IMG/VR virus record: IMGVR_UViG_3300046314_000847
Coordinates: 1 to 44,920 of that record
DNA from: a virus
Length of the DNA stretch: 44,920 nt
Strand: one strand, 5' to 3'
How positions within the stretch are numbered: position 1 is the first letter of the stretch; the number at the start of each line of letters is the position of its first letter. A model generated the notes under the pieces. The model did not search any database and was not told where the DNA came from. It saw nothing but the letters and a program-made list of their open reading frames with translations. Below are positions 1 through 6,519 of the stretch, piece by piece. Position numbers and translations under genes: made by a program.

Positions 1-1
1 T

Positions 2-220
2 TTATTTTCTGTACCAATAAATTTAACAGCAACCATAAGAAATTATGGACTTGTTGAAAATGATAATTGGAATTGGGAATTAAATAAGCCTATCTTTTTA
101 GGTGTCAATGGTGATTTAACTCAAGAAATCGATAACGGAATTGTGTTTTTATTGCACATAGCTAAACCTATTACTGATAAATCCATTTTTATACTACAAA
201 ATAATCCAATTTTATTATGA
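2..220 (+). CDS. C-terminal end of a virion structural protein (partial)
   Basis: An open frame runs from the window edge to a TGA at 218-220, giving the last 72 residues. The segment 'FLGVNGDLTQ' followed by 'GIVFLLHIAKPITDKSIFI' resembles the terminal beta-rich repeat of phage tail/head fibre proteins, where a FLxxxGxLTQ strand precedes a short IGxAxS-type strand. The stop overlaps the ATG of the next gene (ATGA), which implies translational coupling within a structural operon. Function beyond 'structural' is inference. Confidence 0.6.
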   Translation, partial: LFSVPINLTATIRNYGLVENDNWNWELNKPIFLGVNGDLTQEIDNGIVFLLHIAKPITDKSIFILQNNPILL

Positions 221-732
221 GTGCTTTAAAGTTTTTGACAGTTTTAACTACTGGTGCTACAAGATTAGTCTCAGCTATCACGACTTCATTAGGATCAGGG
301 GATGCTAATAAAATTATTGCTACTGATTCTAATGGAAAAATACATTCTAGTTTTATGCCTACTGGAGTTGAAATACAAGTAGAAACGGCGATCGCTACTG
401 AAGATTTAACTGATGGTAATTTTGTTAATATTTATGATAACGGCGGAACTCCTTCGGTGAGAAAAGGAATAGCGAATGATGTCAATAAATTGGTTAAAGG
501 TTTTGTCTTAGCTAATTTTTTGATAGGTGATACCGTTACAATTTATACAAAAGGAGTAAACACCTCTATAACTGCTGATGTGGATGCGGTTTACTTTTTA
601 AGTGCGACGACAGCAGGATTGGCAACTACCACTGCACCAGCTCAGACCGTAGGCAATTTTCAGCAAACATTAGGGGTGGGAGTACCAAGCGGAGTTTTAT
701 TTGAGTTTGATGCACCTATTTATTTTGGGTAA
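217..732 (+). CDS. phage virion protein, DUF2190/head-fibre-like
   Basis: The product has 171 residues. The N-terminus reads 'MSALKFLTVLTTGATR', then 'GDANKIIATDSNGKI', 'DLTDGNFVNIY' and 'VKGFVLANFLIGDTVTIYTKG', ending in 'QTLGVGVPSGVLFEFDAPI'. This order of short beta motifs (state variable, dL-G-FVn, GFV, G-vTvy, QxvGvg) is typical of small phage structural/decoration or fibre-attachment proteins. The ATGA overlap with the upstream gene fixes the start. It is encoded with the two following genes and probably assembles on the virion surface. Confidence 0.55.
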   Translation: MSALKFLTVLTTGATRLVSAITTSLGSGDANKIIATDSNGKIHSSFMPTGVEIQVETAIATEDLTDGNFVNIYDNGGTPSVRKGIANDVNKLVKGFVLANFLIGDTVTIYTKGVNTSITADVDAVYFLSATTAGLATTTAPAQTVGNFQQTLGVGVPSGVLFEFDAPIYFG

Positions 733-735
733 TAA

Positions 736-1569
736 ATGAGTAGAATTATTACTTTAACTGGCGGTCAACAAGTAGCTATAAATCCGATTGAGACAATAGG
801 AATAGCTGATCCTTACATAGTCCAATCGACTAGTTTCTTAAATACAAAACAAGCCTATATTTTTGCTATTTTAGGAAACCGAACTGTTTTTGTTAATACT
901 ACTCAACTTCATGATGTTTGTGAATTTTTAACAAATGCGGTTGGGCAACAAAACTTTACCCCTGTAACAACTTCAGATGCCCTTGAAGTTGTTAGTACCT
1001 CTGCTAACGATACTTTACTAGGCACTGGCACTCGTAAGGTAAGAATAACTTATTTAAACTCTTTAGGTGAATTAGTAGAATCGCCTGATATTAACTTAAA
1101 TGGAACTACTCCTGTAGCAACTGGTATTACAGCAACAGCCATTCAATGGATGGAAGCCGTTGAGGGGGGTTCTTTAGAAGTATCGGCTGGTACTATTAAT
1201 CTAAGAAAAACAGGCACTCCTACCATCATTTATGAACAAATAGTAGCTAATGGGAATAAGTCTCTATCAGCTAGATTTACTGTTCCCGTTGGCTATACAG
1301 GTTATCTCTTAGATTGGAATGTAGCTGCACTCGTAGCCACAATGGACGTGAGATTAAGGGCGACCACAAAAACATTAACTAGAGATAATAATCCAAGATA
1401 TTTATTTCAGGAAAGGATATTCCTAGCAATAGGACAGAATTATTCGAGTAACTTGAATTATCTGAAATATAAAGCTGGATCAACAATAAAAGTATCAGCG
1501 ATACCAGGTGCAACTAATGGAACTCCTCGCTGTGATGCTTCATTTACAATACTAATAGTAGCAGATTAA
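736..1569 (+). CDS. predicted virion surface protein, unknown family
   Basis: The product has 277 residues with no transmembrane segment. Its second half is beta-rich: 'GTINLRKTGTPTIIYEQIVANG', 'LSARFTVPVGYTGYLLDWNV' and 'MDVRLRATTKTL'. This VPxGxtGyL...vRLRA arrangement recurs in phage virion proteins of unknown role. The start lies 3 nt after the previous stop, within the same structural operon. I cannot assign a receptor or capsid role. Confidence 0.5.
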   Translation: MSRIITLTGGQQVAINPIETIGIADPYIVQSTSFLNTKQAYIFAILGNRTVFVNTTQLHDVCEFLTNAVGQQNFTPVTTSDALEVVSTSANDTLLGTGTRKVRITYLNSLGELVESPDINLNGTTPVATGITATAIQWMEAVEGGSLEVSAGTINLRKTGTPTIIYEQIVANGNKSLSARFTVPVGYTGYLLDWNVAALVATMDVRLRATTKTLTRDNNPRYLFQERIFLAIGQNYSSNLNYLKYKAGSTIKVSAIPGATNGTPRCDASFTILIVAD

Positions 1570-1571
1570 TT

Positions 1572-1862
1572 ATGCCATATATAGAAAAACAATTATTATC
1601 TATTTCCTTAATGACTAATTTCAATCTTGAAATAAACAATCAAGATAATGACAACTCAATAGCAACTTTAACATTTATTAAATATAGTGCTAGTTTTAAT
1701 GTATTAGAGACTAGAATAGTAACAATAACAGGTAAAGAAGTAAGAGAGTCAATCCCCGACATAGGCAAAACTTTAACTTATTTAGCCAATACTTATAACG
1801 CTTTTGATCCTGATCGTCAACTGCCATTAAGTGAGATTGTAGAAGAAGAAAGTTTACCATAA
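1572..1862 (+). CDS. hypothetical protein of the structural operon
   Basis: The product has 96 residues, mixed beta/alpha, with an acidic C-terminus ('LSEIVEEESLP'). The ATG lies 2 nt after the previous stop, so it is co-translated with the virion genes. No family recognised. It is the last gene before a hairpin and a strong promoter/leader. Confidence 0.5.
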   Translation: MPYIEKQLLSISLMTNFNLEINNQDNDNSIATLTFIKYSASFNVLETRIVTITGKEVRESIPDIGKTLTYLANTYNAFDPDRQLPLSEIVEEESLP

Positions 1863-1869
1863 AAAAAAA

Positions 1870-1900
1870 GGGGAAGCCCGATGTATAGTCAGAGCTTCCC
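1870..1900. terminator. hairpin after the structural operon
   Basis: GGGAAGC (1871-1877) pairs with GCTTCCC (1894-1900). The A-tract (1861-1869) precedes it on the + strand, so a U-tract follows only on the minus strand. It may act as a bidirectional transcription end or an RNA 3'-end stabiliser; function inferred. Confidence 0.4.
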
Positions 1901-2007
1901 AAAACATACACTAAATAAATTCGGAAACATACCCTTCGTTATAATCCGCTTCTTTAAAAATGTCAACCCTGTTTTCGTGTAATCTTTTTTCAATAAAACC
2001 GTAAATT

Positions 2008-2030
2008 ATAGCCTAAAACTGTTACAATAA
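2008..2030 (+). promoter_or_regulatory. extended -10 promoter of leader A
   Basis: TGTTACAAT at 2020-2028 matches an extended -10 (TGn-TATAAT type). The block 'AGC(C/T)TAAAA(C/A)TGTTACAATAAA' recurs almost unchanged before leader C (41671-41692) and, on the minus strand, before leader E (-10 at 32046-32038), with a variant before leader D (44296-44304). Conservation across the copies supports a real promoter. No clear -35 box is seen. Confidence 0.6.
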
Positions 2031-2034
2031 ACAA

Positions 2035-2137
2035 AGGAAAAACAGACAAGCGAACTCTTAGCTTTGATTAAGAATCCGCTTTTAATAACGTCTGTACCAC
2101 CTAAACATAATTAAGTAACTTAGGAGATATATCTATT
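2035..2137 (+). ncRNA. structured 5' leader A (novel family) of antirepressor gene
   Basis: A nested helix is visible: P1 ACAGAC 2042-2047 with GTCTGT 2090-2095; P2 AAGCG 2048-2052 with CGCTT 2077-2081; a 3/3 internal loop; P3 TCTTA 2056-2060 with TAAGA 2069-2073; loop 8 nt. A second hairpin pairs CCTAA 2100-2104 with TTAGG 2120-2124, overlapping the Shine-Dalgarno TAGGAGA. The same architecture, with different stem sequences, occurs in leaders B, C, D and E. Cis-regulatory role is inference from covariation and position. Confidence 0.75.
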
Positions 2138-2863
2138 ATGGCAGATTCAAGTTTAAATTCCAAGTCCTACTCAAATATTGTAGATGAATGGTTGAGGAAA
2201 GAGAAAGAGGGGAATAAATATCCTGTTGATCTTGATGAGGCATGGGAAGTAGCAGGATATGCTACAAAAGCAAGTGCAAAAAGAGCTATAGATAATTACT
2301 TAGAAAAGGAAACCGATTATCTTTTTAACAAAATGTTGAAAAGCACTGGTGGTCGTGGTTCTGAAGTAATTAATTTAACTTGTGATGCTTTGAAAGAACT
2401 CTGTATGTTATCCCGCTCAGCGATAGGGAAAAATACTCGTAAATATTTTATCGAAGCAGAAAAAGCATTAAAAGAGGTTTCTTCACTAATGCCTAAAACC
2501 TACAAAGAAGCTTTACTTGCTTTAATAGCACAAGAAGAAGAAAAAGAACGATTAGCTTTAGAGAATGAGCTTAAACAATCTATCATTGAGGATCAAGAAA
2601 AAGACTTAGAACGTCAAGCGGAAGTAATTGATGAACTCTTTGATTATTCCTCAATTATCCGTATAGCCAAATTTAATAACATAAGTGAGAAAAACTTTAG
2701 TTGGCGGAGATTAAAAGCGGTTTCTGAAAAGATGAATTTAGAAATCAAAAAAGTACCGTCCGCAAGATATGCTTATCAACTACTTTATCCTCATGATGCT
2801 TGGCGTTTTGCATATCCTAACGTGAAACTACCAGAAACTACAACCTTAACAATTATTAAATAA
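2138..2863 (+). CDS. phage antirepressor, AntA/MSV199-type N-terminal domain
   Basis: The product has 241 residues. Residues about 25-115 ('DLDEAWEVAGYATKASAKRA', then 'YFIEAEKALKEV') fit the AntA/AntB-MSV199 group, in which a V-x(n)-A-K-Ra helix segment is followed by GGR(G)-x-I-LT and a conserved RkYFIeaE helix. A charged coiled coil (about 125-160) links to a C-terminal domain with 'NFSWRRLKAVSEKM' that resembles ANT/KilAC-type tails. These proteins usually counteract repressors or act as DNA-binding regulators in phages. The start is fixed by SD TAGGAGA and leader A. It shares its leader family with four unrelated antirepressors in this window. Confidence 0.75.
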   Translation: MADSSLNSKSYSNIVDEWLRKEKEGNKYPVDLDEAWEVAGYATKASAKRAIDNYLEKETDYLFNKMLKSTGGRGSEVINLTCDALKELCMLSRSAIGKNTRKYFIEAEKALKEVSSLMPKTYKEALLALIAQEEEKERLALENELKQSIIEDQEKDLERQAEVIDELFDYSSIIRIAKFNNISEKNFSWRRLKAVSEKMNLEIKKVPSARYAYQLLYPHDAWRFAYPNVKLPETTTLTIIK

Positions 2864-2865
2864 TC

Positions 2866-2913
2866 AAACAGTAAAAAGGCTTCTGATTTACTCCAGAAGC
2901 CTTTTTACTGTTT
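2866..2913. terminator. bidirectional intrinsic terminator
   Basis: A 20-bp stem (2866-2885 with 2894-2913) has an 8-nt loop, GC core GGCTTCTG/CAGAAGCC and A/T tracts on both sides. It lies 3 nt after the antirepressor stop. Confidence 0.9.
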
Positions 2914-2948
2914 GTTAAAATAGATAAATATTTAAAGATAAAAAGTAT

Positions 2949-3086
2949 ATGTTCAAATATAAAAAGTATAAAGAAAAAAGCACAACCGAAGCTATAAGGA
3001 GTTATTGGTTAGCCGTTGGGAATTTAATTAATGAACAAATCAAAATAGAAAGCGATCGCCAAAACAAAAAAAATGAATGTAACTGA
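2949..3086 (+). CDS. small hypothetical protein (45 aa)
   Basis: ATG at 2949 opens a 45-residue basic protein starting 'MFKYKKYKEKSTTEAIRSYW' and ending at TGA 3084-3086. It overlaps the next gene by 14 nt, as often seen in phage operons. No Shine-Dalgarno is obvious and no family is recognised. It carries a HIP1 octamer at 3052-3059. Confidence 0.35.
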   Translation: MFKYKKYKEKSTTEAIRSYWLAVGNLINEQIKIESDRQNKKNECN

Positions 3087-3417
3087 ATTTAAAACAAGAT
3101 TTACAGTATTCAATGATGTAGATGATGAAATAGTAGCATCTGAATTACTCTTGAGTGAATCCTTATTAACAAGTAGAATCTGGACAGTCGAGATACAGAA
3201 AACGATAGCACAAGGCTTTTTAACCGCTCACCGATTGGAGTTAGAAAGAATGGAAAACCTAACTTTAGGTGGTGCGTTAAGAGCTATTGAAGAGGGCAGG
3301 AGTATAGATTTAAAATTACTTGAACGAAATCTTGATTATTACAAACAAACTGTTTATGGCATGAGTTACTGGAATTTATTAAAACTTGTTATTGGTACTT
3401 CTATTTTTGTTGCCTAA
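3073..3417 (+). CDS. DUF4054/gp6-like head-tail connector candidate
   Basis: The product has 114 residues. 'FKTRFTVFNDVDDEIVASEL' followed by a TxxIAxGFLTAHRLELE helix matches the outline of DUF4054 and related gp6-type connectors (F-x-FP-f-x-v-x-d-x-x-v, then an A-H-x-L helix), which form adaptor rings between portal and tail. The C-terminal third (Y-x-x-T-x-YGxxYW...LL) also fits, since many end in a YG-x-x-f/y-L segment. It is isolated from the capsid block at 12.7-15.4 kb. Assignment is by pattern only. Confidence 0.5.
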   Translation: MNVTEFKTRFTVFNDVDDEIVASELLLSESLLTSRIWTVEIQKTIAQGFLTAHRLELERMENLTLGGALRAIEEGRSIDLKLLERNLDYYKQTVYGMSYWNLLKLVIGTSIFVA

Positions 3418-3446
3418 CTTTTTTTTAAAATCCCTGTTTTTTTACA

Positions 3447-3475
3447 TTGTCTTTTTATTATATATATGTTATAAT
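3447..3475 (+). promoter_or_regulatory. sigma70-type promoter for the SWIM gene
   Basis: TTGTCT (3447-3452), a 17-bp spacer and TATAAT (3470-3475, extended by TG at 3467-3468) lie about 33 bp before the 3508 ATG. Confidence 0.6.
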
Positions 3476-3507
3476 AAGAGGTAACAAATATAGAGTAAAT
3501 AAGAAAA

Positions 3508-3960
3508 ATGTCACAAATAGTCTTCAACAAAAAAAATGTATCGCAGTATTTAGAAATCAAAGAAAGTGAAATAAGAAAAATTGCTTATGATGCGAGTGAT
3601 GTCGGTATTGTGATTTTAAAAAATGATGAAATTTCTTTGGTTACTAAAAAACAAATAAAAAAAGTCATTATAAAAAACAGAAAAGCAAGAGTAAATGAAG
3701 TTGAGATTCATTGCTTCGGGAATAATGAGTATATCGCACATAATAAAGAAAATGTTAATAGTTATATTTTAGTACCGATGCAAAATCATATTGAATGTGA
3801 ATGTAACGATTATCTTTTTTTAGAGATTGCTTACAAAACAAACAAAGTAGCTTGTAAACACGTCTATAAATATCTCAATATTTTGGGGGTAAATAACTTA
3901 ATCGAATATGCTCAACTATACGATCACCAAGTAGAAAATATAGAAGGCATAAATTATTAA
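3508..3960 (+). CDS. SWIM zinc-finger-like protein
   Basis: The product has 150 residues. 'CECNDYLFLEI' followed by 'KVACKHVYKYL' gives the CxC-x(n)-CxH signature of SWIM zinc domains, which mediate DNA or protein contacts in recombination mediators and MULE-type transposases. The N-terminal 90 residues are lysine-rich and unassigned. It has its own promoter and is followed by a bidirectional hairpin. Role unknown. Confidence 0.55.
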   Translation: MSQIVFNKKNVSQYLEIKESEIRKIAYDASDVGIVILKNDEISLVTKKQIKKVIIKNRKARVNEVEIHCFGNNEYIAHNKENVNSYILVPMQNHIECECNDYLFLEIAYKTNKVACKHVYKYLNILGVNNLIEYAQLYDHQVENIEGINY

Positions 3961-3970
3961 AAAGAGAAAG

Positions 3971-3989
3971 ACCTAGCTAAATGCTAGGT
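3971..3989. terminator. hairpin between convergent genes
   Basis: ACCTAGC (3971-3977) pairs with GCTAGGT (3983-3989) around a 5-nt loop, with TTTT downstream on + and U/A-rich sequence on minus. It sits between convergent genes ending at 3960 and 3997. Confidence 0.7.
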
Positions 3990-3996
3990 TTTATAG

Positions 3997-4131
3997 TTAA
4001 TCTTCTTTAGGTTTAAAGGGAATTATTTTTTTTTGTTTTAATTTAGCTAAGGCTTCGTTTCTGATAATAGCCTTGTAAGTATCTTCTCTAAACTTCTGTA
4101 AAGTTGGGTGAATTGCAATTTTATTGTTCAT
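3997..4131 (-). CDS. small hypothetical protein (44 aa)
   Basis: ATG (complement of 4129-4131) opens 'MNNKIAIHPTLQKFREDTYK', ending at a stop at 3997-3999. It overlaps the 3' end of the upstream regulator gene by 11 nt, which argues for a coupled operon. The product is basic and has no recognised family; a partner or antitoxin-like role with the upstream protein is only a possibility. Confidence 0.45.
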   Translation of the reverse strand: MNNKIAIHPTLQKFREDTYKAIIRNEALAKLKQKKIIPFKPKED

Positions 4132-4411
4132 TGTTTTCTAAATATTGTAAATAAAAATTAATGGCTTCGGATATAAACTCTGAGGCTGTTTTTTCGGATG
4201 TTTTAATTTTTGAGACTAATTTTTTCTTGTTTTCATAATGAAAAGATATTAAATTAGTATTTTGCTCTTTAAAATATTTTCTAATATCTTTAACTGTTAC
4301 AGCATCATTCATAGAGATACCAGATTGTACTCTTTTGTAAACTGTAATTGCTGGAATATTATTTTGTTTTGCCCTCTCCATTAATTCAATTGGTATTATT
4401 CTTTTTGCCAT
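4121..4411 (-). CDS. small DNA-binding-like regulator (RHH-like C-terminus)
   Basis: The product has 96 basic residues. The N-terminal third ('AKQNNIPAITVYKRVQSG') resembles a helix-turn-helix used in small phage proteins, and the C-terminus (KTSEKTASEFISEAINFYLQ) resembles a ribbon-helix-helix alpha-helical half. The divergent intergenic region on its 5' side carries paired TTATAAC half-sites (4431-4449 and 4552-4571) next to both promoters, consistent with auto-repression and control of the gene at 4594. DNA binding is inferred. Confidence 0.5.
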   Translation of the reverse strand: MAKRIIPIELMERAKQNNIPAITVYKRVQSGISMNDAVTVKDIRKYFKEQNTNLISFHYENKKKLVSKIKTSEKTASEFISEAINFYLQYLENNEQ

Positions 4412-4430
4412 AACCTAACCTTATCATTTA

Positions 4431-4449
4431 TTATAACTAGAATTATAAC
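4431..4449. promoter_or_regulatory. paired TTATAAC half-sites, putative operator O1
   Basis: TTATAAC at 4431-4437 and again at 4443-4449 form a direct repeat with 12-bp spacing just upstream of the 4411 start. The same heptamer forms an inverted pair at 4552-4571. Confidence 0.45.
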
Positions 4450-4551
4450 AATCATAGAATTTTAAAACAACCTAGCTTTGGTAGCATTAATCTTTTTTCT
4501 ATATTTTCTAAAGAAAAATGTCTTTTCCCTTTGCTATTTTCAAGGCTTTTT

Positions 4552-4571
4552 GTTATAATTGAAGTTATAAC
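4552..4571. promoter_or_regulatory. GTTATAA-N6-TTATAAC inverted repeat, operator O2 over a -10
   Basis: GTTATAA 4552-4558 and TTATAAC 4565-4571 form a perfect 7-bp inverted repeat. It overlaps a TATAAT-like -10 (TGTTATAAT 4551-4559) for the gene starting at 4594, so binding would occlude the promoter. Confidence 0.5.
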
Positions 4572-4593
4572 AACTCTTAACAAAAAAGTAAAA

Positions 4594-5460
4594 ATGACTA
4601 AAATAAATGTTGCCGATTATGGTGTAGATGTAAGTGAGTTCGTTTCAAGTCAAAAAGGCTATCCACACTGTCAATTATTTAATCCACAAAGTGATAATCA
4701 TGGGATTGCAATTAATCAAGATATAGCGAAAGCGATAGATTTTAAACCAGATGAAAATTGGGCTTTAGAAGATGTAAAACTAAAAGATAAAGATAAAAAG
4801 AAATTTACGGGTAAGATGTGGTTCAGTCGTACCCCCCGTATGATTATTTTAAATGGTTATCAAGACGCTTTAGTAAGTAACGAGATTAAGGTTGTAGCAG
4901 CTCCTTTATTAATGCAAGGGAAAGAAACGAAAAAAGTAAGTTACTACAAAAAAAATGATTTTAATAAGACTGACTTTGAAATGTATAGTGTTTTAGTTGT
5001 CTTATTTGTAGATAAAGATAACAATTTATTATCAGACACTCCTTTAGTATTTCGCACTAAAGGGAAAGCCCACTCATTGATCAAGACTGCATATACTGAA
5101 TATATTAATGATAGTCTTAAACAGTTTGAACAAATTACTGGTAAAATTTTGCCAAAACAAACACCGACTTGTAAATTCACATCTCGCTTTATCTTCTGTC
5201 CTACTCTGATAGAAGGAGAGTTATCTGGTGATAATAATGGTTTAACTTCTGAAGCTACTGTGGTTAAAGGTTATGAGAAAATAACCGAAGCTAATTTCAG
5301 TAGTTTAGTTTTGCCTAACAATCACTCTACTTTATCTCACGCGCATAGTTTTTTACCTCAGTTAAAAAGTTATGCACACCCCCCAGTTGATGAGAATGGG
5401 GTAGTTAATCTAACTGCTGAAGATATGGCTACTTTATCCGAAGCTGGTATTGATTTTTAA
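4594..5460 (+). CDS. conserved cyanobacterial/phage protein, DUF5895-like
   Basis: I choose ATG 4594 ('MTKINVADYGVDV', 288 aa) because the longer frame from 4531 would run through the O2 promoter/operator. The protein has segments 'GYPHCQLFNPQSDNHGIAIN' and 'RTPRMIILNGYQ', then a beta-rich region and C-terminal 'AHSFLPQLKSY'. The pattern recalls DUF5895 proteins found on cyanobacterial plasmids and phages; the family is uncharacterised and the match is from memory. The gene is preceded by an operator-like inverted repeat and followed by a perfect palindromic terminator. Confidence 0.5.
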   Translation: MTKINVADYGVDVSEFVSSQKGYPHCQLFNPQSDNHGIAINQDIAKAIDFKPDENWALEDVKLKDKDKKKFTGKMWFSRTPRMIILNGYQDALVSNEIKVVAAPLLMQGKETKKVSYYKKNDFNKTDFEMYSVLVVLFVDKDNNLLSDTPLVFRTKGKAHSLIKTAYTEYINDSLKQFEQITGKILPKQTPTCKFTSRFIFCPTLIEGELSGDNNGLTSEATVVKGYEKITEANFSSLVLPNNHSTLSHAHSFLPQLKSYAHPPVDENGVVNLTAEDMATLSEAGIDF

Positions 5461-5482
5461 TTGCTACCCTAACCTAATCTTT

Positions 5483-5518
5483 ATAAGTTGGTAATACAAT
5501 ATTGTATTACCAACTTAT
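5483..5518. terminator. 36-bp perfect palindrome, terminator
   Basis: The left arm 5483-5500 and right arm 5501-5518 are exact reverse complements with no unpaired centre, followed by TT. It separates the 5460 stop from the next gene. Confidence 0.75.
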
Positions 5519-5546
5519 TTTATAAAACATACAACTAACAGAAAAA

Positions 5547-5849
5547 ATGAAAAATTTGTTAAAAGAGAAAGAAATCAAAAAAGACATTGCACAATTTCTA
5601 AAAAGTTTAGACAGATACTCATTAAAACATTTAGCTGATAATCCTATATTCAGAGAAGCTAAAAATCCCTACGATGGATTGACAACATCTTCTTCTTTGA
5701 CACGTACTTATGAAGATATATTTAAAGTACTTTTAGACGGGGATCGTTGCTATCCAGAATTTGAAAGAGAGTTTGCTTTACTTTCAAAAGTTGCTTATAA
5801 ATTTTTCTCTACTAATAAGCAACTTTTAAAGAATATAAATTATTATTGA
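5547..5849 (+). CDS. NACHT-family NTPase C-terminal fragment, frame 1
   Basis: 100 residues in this frame. 'EFALLSKVAYKFFSTNKQLL' matches the helical region (winged-helix/NAD1-like) that follows the NTPase core in bacterial NACHT STAND proteins. No P-loop or Walker B is present, and the ORF begins with an ATG, so only the post-NTPase portion is encoded. The frame ends at TGA 5847-5849, but the family-like sequence continues in the -1 frame from a T_TTA_AAG heptamer at 5825-5831. A stop-start overlap (TTGA) is also present. It could be a remnant of a host defence gene, a programmed-frameshift product or a dominant-negative protein. Confidence 0.55.
   Translation: MKNLLKEKEIKKDIAQFLKSLDRYSLKHLADNPIFREAKNPYDGLTTSSSLTRTYEDIFKVLLDGDRCYPEFEREFALLSKVAYKFFSTNKQLLKNINYY
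5825..5831 (+). other. T_TTA_AAG slippery heptamer at the frame junction
   Basis: In the frame of the 5547 gene the codons are CTT TTA AAG, so TTTAAAG fits the X_XXY_YYZ rule for -1 frameshifting. A -1 slip continues as GAA TAT AAA TTA TTA TTG ACT directly into the 5846-6247 frame with no stop. No strong downstream pseudoknot is obvious by eye. Confidence 0.5.
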
Positions 5850-6247
5850 CTGCTCAAGGTTATATTGATGATTGCCTCGGGATGTCCGATATTGACGTGA
5901 TAGAATTAGTAAAGACTTTTTGTGAGCAAGGAATCTTGTCTAAAGAAGATGATGTTTATTTTTTCTCTCATGTCTTTTTACAAGAATTTCTCACTGCTAA
6001 ATATATCTATGAAAATGATCTTATCGAAAAATCAGTTTTAGATCATATCGATGATCCTCGTTACTTTAATATTTTCCTATTTCTTGTTGAGATGTTAAAG
6101 ATGAAAACCGATAATTTTCTAACTATGATCGCCGCTTATTATTTTGACTCTAAAAATCCTTACGTTAAAAATTTACTTCTTGAATGCAAACAACGGGCTA
6201 TTTATGTTCATAAAAATATTTGGCAACTAATAGAAAAATCACTTTAA
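5846..6247 (+). CDS. NACHT-family C-terminal fragment, frame 2
   Basis: 133 residues. 'GMSDIDVIELVKTFCEQGIL' and 'YFFSHVFLQEFLTAKYIYEN' reproduce the typical NACHT C-terminal segment (f-SH-x-x-f-Q-E-f-x-t-A-k-Y-i), followed by helices ending at 6247. It has only a TTG start overlapping the previous stop, so it is best read as the continuation of the 5547 frame through the slippery site or across an indel. In bacteria such proteins are antiviral NTPases; here the ATPase half is missing. Confidence 0.6.
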   Translation: MTAQGYIDDCLGMSDIDVIELVKTFCEQGILSKEDDVYFFSHVFLQEFLTAKYIYENDLIEKSVLDHIDDPRYFNIFLFLVEMLKMKTDNFLTMIAAYYFDSKNPYVKNLLLECKQRAIYVHKNIWQLIEKSL

Positions 6248-6273
6248 CCTAACTTAAAAACAACTACACAACT

Positions 6274-6519
6274 ATGATAAAAAATATAGAATTATTATTA
6301 AGAGAAGATGGGGAAGATTGGTATTTATCCCCTATACAGAAAGATAAATTATATGTTTTGAAGATTGAATTATTTTGTAAGATGCAAGATATATTCAAAG
6401 TTTCTATATCATCTTCAGATTTCCTAATAAAAGGGAATAATACAAAAACAGCTTCTAATAAATCAATGATCTCCTTTAAAGTGCAACCAATCAAAACAAA
6501 AAAAAAACTACTATTCTGA
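6274..6519 (+). CDS. hypothetical protein, probably extended to 6581 in the -1 frame
   Basis: The annotated frame gives 81 residues starting 'MIKNIELLLREDGEDWYLS' and stopping just after an A10 run (6498-6507). In the -1 frame the sequence continues 'TTILIDLFYNSDPVGQIKYS' to a TAG at 6579-6581, immediately before a CCTAACCTAA motif that also follows the two preceding genes. The natural product is therefore likely about 102 residues, made by slippage at A10 or interrupted by an indel. No family recognised. Confidence 0.5.
   Translation: MIKNIELLLREDGEDWYLSPIQKDKLYVLKIELFCKMQDIFKVSISSSDFLIKGNNTKTASNKSMISFKVQPIKTKKKLLF

Noticed and set aside
1711-1911. Minus-strand 66-aa hydrophobic ORF
   Set aside because: Antisense shadow of the 1572 gene with low-complexity leucine content and no start signals.
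2035-2137. tRNA-like or known riboswitch in leader A
   Set aside because: No cloverleaf, T-loop or recognised aptamer core; stem lengths and loops fit none of the riboswitch classes I know.
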